The notes beneath the pieces were generated by a model, which saw nothing but the letters and a program-made list of their open reading frames with translations, did no database searches and was not told where the DNA came from. This document shows positions 14,169 to 20,174 of a stretch of DNA of 20,174 nucleotides, one piece after another; position 1 is the first letter of the stretch; every line of letters begins with the position of its first letter. Made by a program: the position numbers and the translations under genes. The stretch comes from JANRKT01 sp033763355 (GTDB lineage: Bacteria; Bacteroidota; Bacteroidia; Chitinophagales; Chitinophagaceae): contig JANRKT010000080.1 in NCBI GenBank assembly GCA_033763355.1, positions 1 through 20,174 of the forward strand, written 5' to 3'.

Positions 14169-17100
14169 ATGCACCGCATCACCGAGTCAGCCATTGAACA
14201 ACTAACCATTGAAAAGTTAGAAGCCCTGGGCTACCGTTATGTTTACGGGCCAACTATTGCTGTTGACGGGGAGGCGCCGGAGAGACAATCCTACCAGCAG
14301 GTTATTATACCGCAAAGGTTAAAAGATGCCATACAGCGCATCAATCCAGCTGCAACAACTACAGCACGGGAGCAGGCATACAATAGCATTGTACGTGCAG
14401 GCAACCCGGATTTGCTGCCGAGCAATGAAACCATACACAACTTTCTTACCAACGGCATACAAGTTACTTACAACAGCAGCGATGGAGAACGGGGAGATAC
14501 CATCTGGCTGATGGATTTTGATAATATTGATAACAACGAATTTCTGGTATGTAACCAGTTTACCGTAACCGAAGGCAATGTTAACAAGCGGCCTGATATT
14601 ATTTTATTCATCAACGGGCTGCCGCTGGTTGTTATTGAATTAAAAAATCCGGCAGATGAAAACGCCAGCATTAAAAAAGCATACACACAGCTCACCAATT
14701 ATTACGCTGCCATACCATCGCTCTTTCATTACAACAGTTTTGTAATTGCGTCAGACGGGCTGGAGGCAAAGGCAGGCACCATCTCATCAGCTTACAGCCG
14801 TTTTATGGTATGGAAAACAGCAGACGGCAGAAAGGAAGCATCACATTTGCAAAGCCAGTTGCTCACCATCATTGATGGCATGCTGAATAAAGAAACCCTG
14901 CTGGACCTCATCAGACATTTTATTGTATTTGAGAGAACTTCGAAAGAGGATATTCATACAAGGGTTACAACAATTGAAACTGTAAAGAAGATTGCCGCAT
15001 ACCACCAGTACCATGCGGTAAACAAAGCCATCGCAAGTACGCTTAATGCTACTGGTCAATCCTCCTCCCCCGGAGGGGGAGGACGGAAGGGGGCTAGAAA
15101 GGCCGGCGTCATCTGGCATACCCAGGGCAGCGGCAAAAGCCTGAGCATGGTTTTTTATGCAGGCAAACTGGTACTGGGCCTGGATAACCCAACCATTGTT
15201 GTGATTACCGACCGCAACGACCTGGATGAACAGTTGTTTGATACGTTTGCGGCCTCGGCACAATTGCTGCGGCAAACTCCTGTAAAAGCTGAAAGCCGTG
15301 AAGAATTGCAGCGCTTACTGAAAGTAGCGGCAGGCGGCATCATCTTTACCACTATTCAAAAATTCCTGCCTGTCCGGCAGGCAGGTTTCCCTGAAGACGA
15401 ACAGTACCTCTACCCCACCCTCAGCGAAAGAAAAAATATTGTGGTAATTGCAGATGAGGCCCACCGCACACAGTATGGTTTTGAAGCCAAAACAAAATAC
15501 CTGAAAGACATCAGTGGAAATGAAACAGGCACAAAGATCAGCTATGGTTTTGCCAAACATTTAAGGGATGCATTGCCCCATGCCACCTTCATAGGATTTA
15601 CCGGCACACCCGTTGAAAGTACTGACAGAAATACCAAAGCCGTATTTGGGGACTACATAGATATATACGACATCGCACAGGCGGTAGAAGACGGGGCCAC
15701 CGTTCGCATTTATTACGAAAGCCGTTTGGCAAAAATTCATTTAAAGGAAGAAGAGAAAGAAACCATTGATGAAGAACTTACCGTAGCGGCAGAAGATGCA
15801 CCCGAATATGTGGTGCAGAATGCCAAAGCAAAATGGGCCAGGCTTGAAGCCATTGTAGGGCATCCTGAAAGAATAAAAGAAGTAGCTGCAGATATTGTAA
15901 ACCATTTTGAAAAAAGACAGGAAGTATTTGAAGGCAAAGGCATGATTGTGGCCATGAGCCGGAGGATTGCTGTTTTATTGTATGAAGAGATCATCAGGCT
16001 TCGTCCGCAGTGGCATGATAAGGATGATGATAAAGGAACGGTTAAAGTCATCATGACGGGTTCTTCTTCTGACCCTGCAGGCTATCAGCAGCACATCCGA
16101 AACAAAGAAAGAAGAAAAGCGATTGGTGAACGTTTGAAAGACCCTGCAGATGAATTAAAACTTGTAATAGTAAGGGATATGTGGCTTACCGGTTTTGATG
16201 CACCCTGCCTGCATACGCTTTATATTGATAAACAGATGCAGGGGCATAACCTGATGCAGGCTATTGCAAGAGTGAACAGGGTGTACAAAGACAAACCCGG
16301 CGGTTTGATTGTGGATTATATTGGTATTGCCTCCGATTTAAAGAAAGCACTGGCTGTTTATACGGAAAGCGGCGGAAGGGGCAAGCCCACACTGAACATT
16401 GAAGAAGCGGTAAATGCCATGCTGGAGAAGCTGGAGATTGTTCAGCAGATGATGCACGGCTTTGAATACCGGAAATATTTTACCGCATCGCTTTCAGATA
16501 AACTGAGCATCATACTGGCGGCAGAAGAACATATCCTTACGCAGCCGGACGGCAAAGAACGGTTTATTAAAGAAGTAACGGCTTTATCAAAGGCGTTTGC
16601 ATTGAGTAAATCAACAAATGAAGCTGGTCAGATTGCAGAAGAAACTGCATTTTTTCAGGCCGTAAAAGCAAGGCTGGCGAAATTTGAAAGCCGTGCCAAT
16701 GGAAAATCTGATGAAGAAATAGAAACAGCCATCCGCCAACTGGTGGACAAGGCTGTTGCAGCCGAAGGCGTAATAGACATTTTTGATGCGGCAGGAATTA
16801 AAAAGCCTGATATTTCAATCCTGTCAGATGAATTCCTCGATGAAATACAGGGCATGAAACACCGCAACCTTGCGCTTGAACTGCTGAAGAAAATCCTGAA
16901 CGACGAAATAAAGACCCGCAGCAAATACAATCTTGTTCAAAGCAAAGTATTTTCTGAAATGCTGGAGAATGCCATCAGGAAATACCAGAATAATTTACTC
17001 AGCAGCGCAGAGATCATTAATGAATTGATAGGAATAGGAAAAGAAGTACGTGAAGCAGATGCCCGTGGTGAGAAGCTTAACATGAACAGGGATGAACTGG

Positions 17101-17381
17101 CTTTTTATGATGCCCTGGGCCTGAATGAAAATGCAAGACAGGTAATGAAGGATGAAACACTGAGGGACCTTGCAAGGATCCTGGTAGAAAGGGTAAAGGC
17201 AAATACTTCCATTGACTGGACGATTAAAGAAAGTGTGAAGGCCAGCCTGAAAGTAATTGTAAAAAGGGTGCTGCGTGAATATGGGTATCCGCCTGATATT
17301 CCCGGCACCAAAGAATATACTGTGAGCGTTGACAGGGTGTTATCGCAGGCTGAGATGCTGGCAGATGTATGGAGCAGATAA
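14169..17381 (+). CDS. hsdR: Type I restriction enzyme motor/endonuclease subunit
   Basis: The product is 1070 aa, normal for HsdR. The N-terminal nuclease has D143 in RPDIILF, and E157 and K159 in VVIELKNP (PD-ExK type). The SF2 translocase has Walker A HTQGSGKS (317-324), DEAH (429-432) followed by RTQYG, TGTP (478-481), and late motifs WLTGFDAPCLHTLYIDK and AIARVNR. A helical C-terminal domain (from about 730) ends in the HsdR-type IDWTIKESVKASLKVIVKRVLREYGYP. It translocates DNA and cleaves unmethylated sites with HsdM and HsdS. Two mini-elements add loop peptides at about residues 299-310, just before Walker A, and 400-406 (LPVRQAG). All catalytic motifs are intact. The gene is in the same orientation as hsdM/hsdS but lies 3.5 kb after hsdS, so it may have its own promoter. 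Confidence 0.98.
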   Translation: MHRITESAIEQLTIEKLEALGYRYVYGPTIAVDGEAPERQSYQQVIIPQRLKDAIQRINPAATTTAREQAYNSIVRAGNPDLLPSNETIHNFLTNGIQVTYNSSDGERGDTIWLMDFDNIDNNEFLVCNQFTVTEGNVNKRPDIILFINGLPLVVIELKNPADENASIKKAYTQLTNYYAAIPSLFHYNSFVIASDGLEAKAGTISSAYSRFMVWKTADGRKEASHLQSQLLTIIDGMLNKETLLDLIRHFIVFERTSKEDIHTRVTTIETVKKIAAYHQYHAVNKAIASTLNATGQSSSPGGGGRKGARKAGVIWHTQGSGKSLSMVFYAGKLVLGLDNPTIVVITDRNDLDEQLFDTFAASAQLLRQTPVKAESREELQRLLKVAAGGIIFTTIQKFLPVRQAGFPEDEQYLYPTLSERKNIVVIADEAHRTQYGFEAKTKYLKDISGNETGTKISYGFAKHLRDALPHATFIGFTGTPVESTDRNTKAVFGDYIDIYDIAQAVEDGATVRIYYESRLAKIHLKEEEKETIDEELTVAAEDAPEYVVQNAKAKWARLEAIVGHPERIKEVAADIVNHFEKRQEVFEGKGMIVAMSRRIAVLLYEEIIRLRPQWHDKDDDKGTVKVIMTGSSSDPAGYQQHIRNKERRKAIGERLKDPADELKLVIVRDMWLTGFDAPCLHTLYIDKQMQGHNLMQAIARVNRVYKDKPGGLIVDYIGIASDLKKALAVYTESGGRGKPTLNIEEAVNAMLEKLEIVQQMMHGFEYRKYFTASLSDKLSIILAAEEHILTQPDGKERFIKEVTALSKAFALSKSTNEAGQIAEETAFFQAVKARLAKFESRANGKSDEEIETAIRQLVDKAVAAEGVIDIFDAAGIKKPDISILSDEFLDEIQGMKHRNLALELLKKILNDEIKTRSKYNLVQSKVFSEMLENAIRKYQNNLLSSAEIINELIGIGKEVREADARGEKLNMNRDELAFYDALGLNENARQVMKDETLRDLARILVERVKANTSIDWTIKESVKASLKVIVKRVLREYGYPPDIPGTKEYTVSVDRVLSQAEMLADVWSR
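15063..15094 (+). repeat. GC-rich palindromic mini-element inside hsdR, before Walker A
   Basis: The 9-base arms TCCTCCCCC (15063-15071) and GGGGGAGGA (15075-15083) flank GGA, followed by CGGAAGGGGGCT. It resembles the hsdM elements in plan (C-rich arm, G-rich arm, G-rich tail) but differs in sequence. It encodes SSSPGGGGRKGA. Confidence 0.8.
15365..15385. repeat. 21-base palindrome inside hsdR
   Basis: The arms CCTGCCTG and CAGGCAGG surround TCCGG. It encodes seven extra residues (LPVRQAG, 400-406) between IQKF and FPEDEQ. It is related in inverted orientation to the nested element in hsdM at 7240-7260. Confidence 0.85.
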
Positions 17382-17440
17382 ATTCGCCCCTCTCTTCAAA
17401 AACCCCGCAACTCCCCCCAAAACCGTAATTTCCCTTCAAA

Positions 17441-17449
17441 TAAACTTTG
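17441..17449 (+). promoter_or_regulatory. -7-like box (TAAACTTTG)
   Basis: It is close to TAnnTTTG but has a 3-base spacer. It lies 21 bases before the ATG at 17471, and no clear -33 element is seen. Confidence 0.35.
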
Positions 17450-17470
17450 TTTGAACCATCCTGCATAAGC

Positions 17471-17953
17471 ATGAATTTCTTTAAAGCAAAAATTCAAGTC
17501 ATCGGCGTTAACCCTTATGTACTGCTGCCTGCGGCTGTTTTAAAAAACATATTCGCAGCGGCAGGCAAAAACAAAGGCGCCATACCGGTAAGGGGCACAT
17601 TAAACGGCCATCCGTTTATTCAAACACTTATAAAATACAGCGGCAAATGGAGGCTTTATTTAAATACGCCCATGCGCAAAGCGGCTGGTATTGATGTGGG
17701 TGATATAGCTGAAGTGGAAATTGGGTTTGACCCCGGTGAAAGAATGGTTCCGCTTCATCCCAAATTGGAAGAAGCATTCAGGAAAAACAAAAAAGCAAAA
17801 GCAGCTTTTGATAAGCTCAGCCTTTCAAGACAAAAGGAAATCATGAAGTACATCAATTATCTTAAAACAGATGAATCAGTAAACAAAAATGTGCAGCGGG
17901 CCATTAAGTTTTTGACGGGCGGGGAAAAGTTTATCGGGCAGGATAAACGATGA
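17471..17953 (+). CDS. DUF1905 / YdeI (OmdA-like) protein
   Basis: The product is 160 aa from ATG 17471; an upstream TTG at 17447 lies in a promoter-like box and is rejected. The N-terminal DUF1905 domain (about 1-92) has YVLLPAAVLKNIFAAAGKNKGAIPVRGTLNG, WRLYLNTPMRKAAGIDVGD and EVEIGFDP. The C-terminal YdeI/OmpD-associated segment (about 98-150) has HPKLEEAFRKNKKAKAAFDKLSLSRQKEIMKYI. It is a cytoplasmic family linked by name to bacteriocin protection, with no firm biochemical role. It follows hsdR by 89 bases, and the context gives no clue to function. Confidence 0.9.
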   Translation: MNFFKAKIQVIGVNPYVLLPAAVLKNIFAAAGKNKGAIPVRGTLNGHPFIQTLIKYSGKWRLYLNTPMRKAAGIDVGDIAEVEIGFDPGERMVPLHPKLEEAFRKNKKAKAAFDKLSLSRQKEIMKYINYLKTDESVNKNVQRAIKFLTGGEKFIGQDKR

Positions 17954-17978
17954 ACCATCATACCATTGTAATGCAACA

Positions 17979-18347
17979 TCAGCTCCCGCTCCTCTTCATT
18001 ATCCTTTTCCGGTGCTGCACACCCCATGCCCGCAGTTCGCCGATTACTTTTTTCAGCGATTGGCCATAGGGCGTTAATTCGTATTCAACCGTAACAGGCG
18101 ATGTATCATACACCGTACGCTTCGCCAGTTCATTAATCTCCAGTTCCTTTAATTCCTTGGAAAGCATTTTAGCGGTAATACCATCAATCTGGCGCTGTAT
18201 TTCCTTAAACCGTTTGGCACCAAACGAAAGGGAGATGATGATGGGTATCTTCCATTTCCCGCTGAGCATGTCCAGCGCATCCCTTACGGGCAGCATGTGT
18301 CCGCGGCATTCAGCATGGTTATAAGAATGGGGTTTTATAATGTGCAT
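17979..18347 (-). CDS. HxlR-family transcriptional regulator
   Basis: The product is 122 aa from ATG 18347; the upstream TTG at 18353 lies within the promoter box. The winged helix-turn-helix includes CRGHMLPVRDALDMLSGKWKIPIIISLSFGAKRFKEIQRQIDGITAKMLSKELKELE and the wing LAKRTVYDTSPVTVEYELTPYG. Cys14 before the first helix is in the position of the redox-sensing Cys of HxlR regulators such as YodB and HypR, so oxidant or quinone sensing is plausible. It is divergent from a DoxX gene, a common HxlR arrangement. Three operator-like boxes lie between the two starts. Confidence 0.95.
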   Translation of the reverse strand: MHIIKPHSYNHAECRGHMLPVRDALDMLSGKWKIPIIISLSFGAKRFKEIQRQIDGITAKMLSKELKELEINELAKRTVYDTSPVTVEYELTPYGQSLKKVIGELRAWGVQHRKRIMKRSGS

Positions 18348-18350
18348 ATG

Positions 18351-18358
18351 CAAAGATA
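18351..18358 (-). promoter_or_regulatory. -7 box TATCTTTG of the HxlR gene
   Basis: It is a perfect TAnnTTTG match on the minus strand, three bases before the ATG at 18347. This would give a very short or absent leader, or the true start is the internal Met at the HMLPV position. Confidence 0.5.
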
Positions 18359-18366
18359 CGGTTTGT

Positions 18367-18419
18367 GGTTTCCAAAAGGAAACCGGTATCCTTCAGGTAA
18401 CCGGTAACAAAAAGATACC
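18367..18419. promoter_or_regulatory. Three abutting inverted-repeat operator boxes
   Basis: Box 1 (18367-18384) is GGTTTCC-AAAA-GGAAACC, a perfect inverted repeat. Box 2 (18385-18402) is GGTATCC-TTCA-GGTAACC. Box 3 (18403-18419) is GGTAACA-AAA-AGATACC, one base shorter and less perfect. They follow each other without a gap between the HxlR and DoxX starts and probably bind the HxlR dimer, repressing both genes. Confidence 0.65.
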
Positions 18420-18457
18420 GGCAATGCCGAGCTTTGCAGCACATCAAACATATCGTT

Positions 18458-18844
18458 ATGCAACAAAAGACAAAAAGGATCATTCATCTTACTGCAGCAA
18501 TTGTTCCGGCCCTGATGGTTATCGGGAGCGGACTTGGTAAACTGGCGGGTGCAAAGCCGGTGGTGGAAAAACTCAAGTTTATCGGGGTTGGCGATTATAT
18601 ACCTTTGCTCGGCATTATGGAAATTGTTTTTGCAGCGCTCTTTATTATTCCCAAAACATCGAGGCTGGGCTTCATCCTGCTTTCCTGCTATTTCGCAGGC
18701 GCCATTGCAGTTGACCTTTCACACCAGCAAAGTATAGTACCGCCCCTGATACTAATGGCATTGGTATGGATTGGCGCTTTTATAAGGGATGCATCAGTAT
18801 TTATGCCCTCTGCAAAGAACAAAGAAATCATGGCTTCTGCTTAA
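18458..18844 (+). CDS. DoxX-like membrane protein
   Basis: The product is 128 aa from ATG 18458; an upstream TTG was rejected. Four membrane helices are predicted. The DoxX pattern is seen in LMVIGSGLGKLAGAKPVVEKLKFIGVGDYIPLLGIMEIVFAALFIIP, then RLGFILLSCYFAGAIAVDL and PLILMALVWIGAFI. DoxX-like proteins are inner-membrane proteins linked to redox or quinone stress. Divergence from an HxlR regulator suggests induction by an electrophile or oxidant (inference). Confidence 0.92.
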   Translation: MQQKTKRIIHLTAAIVPALMVIGSGLGKLAGAKPVVEKLKFIGVGDYIPLLGIMEIVFAALFIIPKTSRLGFILLSCYFAGAIAVDLSHQQSIVPPLILMALVWIGAFIRDASVFMPSAKNKEIMASA

Positions 18845-19003
18845 AAGTATTCATTACTATTTACAGGGGCAATTGCCGCAGCCATGTACTGCATAAAAAT
18901 TTTTATTCAGAAAGTAACAGGTTAAACTGGAACACCCGCCGCCATTTAATAATGGGGCAGGTTTAGACCCGTTTTTGCAATAAATTTTCAGGGGATAGAA
19001 AGG

Positions 19004-19558
19004 TTACTCGTACACAACCATACTTTCCCTGTACATGGCTGTTTCTGTACCGGGGGATATGTTTTTTATTTGCGACACGATGCCTGCAGCATTTATTTCT
19101 TGTGTAAAAAATTCAATTATGTATGCATACCTGCAACTTTCGTAGTAAGCTTCATAAATATTCATTTTGCGGTATCCCTCTACCTCTTTGTATAAATCAG
19201 GGCCTTTCCTGGCATCGGTAATAAAAGCGAATATTTTTATGTCGTCATTTCCTTTATTGTGCTGCCCGTTCATTTGCAGCGGCATATAACCTCCTGCCTG
19301 TACCACTTTTACACCGCCTTCGGGAAAATGATCGGACAGCCTTCCTTTCATAAAAACAAAATTAAAATCATCGCTTCCGCATGTATTAAGCGATATATAT
19401 TTATACTTGTTCTTTACTTCAGCCTCCTGCAGCAGGGTAACATCATCGGCCTTCCGGGATAAAAGTTTTTTTGCATACCTCTCCCATTGCACCACAAATT
19501 CATCAAACCCCATTACTGTCTCAAAACACACAAACTGAACAATCATTTCTTTTTTCAT
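19004..19558 (-). CDS. Unknown 184-aa cytoplasmic protein
   Basis: There is no signal peptide or membrane helix. It begins MIVQFVCFETVMGFDEFVVQWERYAKKLL and continues with NKYKYISLNTCGSDDFNFVFMKGR, a beta-alpha-beta rhythm as in ferredoxin-like or dimeric alpha-beta barrel proteins. A second similar half may start near KIFAFITDARKGPDLYKEVEGYRKMNIYEAYYESCRYAYIIEFFTQE. No catalytic motif is evident and the family is not recognised. It stands alone between DoxX and the TonB-plug gene. Confidence 0.8.
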   Translation of the reverse strand: MKKEMIVQFVCFETVMGFDEFVVQWERYAKKLLSRKADDVTLLQEAEVKNKYKYISLNTCGSDDFNFVFMKGRLSDHFPEGGVKVVQAGGYMPLQMNGQHNKGNDDIKIFAFITDARKGPDLYKEVEGYRKMNIYEAYYESCRYAYIIEFFTQEINAAGIVSQIKNISPGTETAMYRESMVVYE

Positions 19559-19660
19559 TGTACTGCTTTTTAAACCAAAAATTTCCGGGAAAAGAAACCT
19601 GTGAAGTAATTACAGAAAGATATAAATACAGCATCCCCGGCAGAACCACCTTTAATGTAA

Positions 19661-19673
19661 CATGTAATACATG
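19661..19673. promoter_or_regulatory. Inverted repeat CATGTA-A-TACATG
   Basis: This is a perfect 6-bp inverted repeat around one base, within a stretch rich in ATGTAA-like units (19654-19680), about 100 bases upstream of the minus-strand gene starting at 19558. It could be an operator. It is the only structure seen in 19559-19846. Confidence 0.3.
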
Positions 19674-19846
19674 CAATGTAGCATTAATTAACGGGTTTGA
19701 AGGTTTTATTTTATCTGCAAGGCGTTAAAGACACAGCTGTAATGTTGGTATTAATCAGTTTCACAGGTTAGGCAATGCATGTTTTTGAAGCAACAGTTAT
19801 TACCGTGTTGCATAAAATTACAGGTCAGAAGTAAACTTAATTCAGT

Positions 19847-20174
19847 TTAATCTTCTTCCTCATCTTCTCCCATGAGGGTATAAACAGCAATTGCACCACC
19901 GGGGCCGTTTCCAATAGCGCCGATAAACGGCGGGCGGAAAACTTTTACCAATGCAATATCGCTCATGTTTAAAAGGGCAAGTGTATTGGCATCAACCCGC
20001 ATTTCATTAAGAAAAAAAGAAGTGTTTGCCATACGCCACCTTACTACAGGTGAAAACATGCTGGCATTATTTATGGTTACGCCCGGCACACGGCCCTGCA
20101 GGTATTGAAACACGGTAAAGGAACCTACGGCTGAAGGATCATCAGGCGGAACAAGCATATAAGCGTTGCCGCCC
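19847..20174 (-). CDS. C-terminal end of a TonB-plug domain protein, cut by the window edge
   Basis: The frame runs past the ATG at 20158 to the window end (GGNAY before it), so this is the tail of a longer protein. FTVFQYLQGRVPGVTI and LALLNMSDIALVKVFRPPFIGAIGNGPGGAIAVYTLMG match the TonB-receptor plug domain (LQGRVPGV and the late GGAIAVYT strand). The protein ends in an acidic EDEEED tail directly after the plug with no barrel. Some large Bacteroidota envelope proteins end in a plug this way, and this is probably one of them. Confidence 0.85.
   Translation of the reverse strand, partial: GGNAYMLVPPDDPSAVGSFTVFQYLQGRVPGVTINNASMFSPVVRWRMANTSFFLNEMRVDANTLALLNMSDIALVKVFRPPFIGAIGNGPGGAIAVYTLMGEDEEED

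Noticed and set aside
18868..18877. Palindrome GGCAATTGCC after the DoxX gene
   Set aside because: There is no loop or T run, so it is not a terminator, and the length is within chance for the window.
19471..19728. Plus-strand open frame of 85 codons with Cys pairs near its end
   Set aside because: Its first third overlaps the minus-strand gene starting at 19558 and it has no promoter, family pattern or conserved context. The last part lies in a non-coding stretch.
1..20174. CRISPR array, tRNA, rRNA, insertion sequence or integrase
   Set aside because: No regularly spaced repeats, cloverleaf sequence, rRNA segment or transposase/integrase frame was seen on either strand.

Overview
The window looks like chromosomal DNA from a Bacteroidota bacterium, most likely Chitinophagaceae or a close relative (inference). 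Supporting signs are lipoprotein signals with the SITC/FFAC-Cys-Lys-Lys pattern, TAnnTTTG-type -7 promoter boxes, weak Shine-Dalgarno sequences, a TonB-plug fragment and short GC-rich palindromic elements. I found no tRNA, rRNA, CRISPR array or transposase.

Left part (1-5900). A truncated gene end and a terminator are followed by a minus-strand lipoprotein and a plus-strand two-domain CHRD lipoprotein, which are divergent. A minus-strand operon (4867 to 2261) encodes an unknown soluble protein, a polytopic membrane protein, a HisKA_3 histidine kinase and a NarL/LuxR response regulator, with overlapping ends. A secreted astacin-like zinc protease follows on the minus strand.

Centre (6050-17381). 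This is an expanded type I restriction-modification locus, all on the plus strand: hsdM, a DinD C-terminal remnant, an antitoxin-like protein overlapping a PIN-domain RNase toxin, hsdS, a two-gene membrane module (a signal-peptide/three-helix protein plus a membrane-anchored YEATS-like protein), an AT-rich secreted protein with a coiled coil and an outer-membrane-like C-terminus, a small Cys/His protein, and hsdR. The M, S and R products should form the restriction complex. The 1.8 kb between hsdM and hsdS and the 3.5 kb between hsdS and hsdR hold the cargo. hsdM and hsdR carry in-frame palindromic mini-elements translated into surface-loop peptides, and one of these elements is nested inside another.

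Right part (17382-20174). A DUF1905/YdeI-like protein is followed by a divergent HxlR regulator and DoxX gene pair with three abutting operator-like boxes between them, an unknown 184-aa protein, and the C-terminal end of a TonB-plug protein cut by the window edge.

The best candidates for an undescribed system are the YEATS-like membrane pair with the neighbouring envelope protein and Cys/His protein, set between hsdS and hsdR. The large antitoxin-like/PIN pair is second. Family names come from motif recognition only, since no database search was possible.
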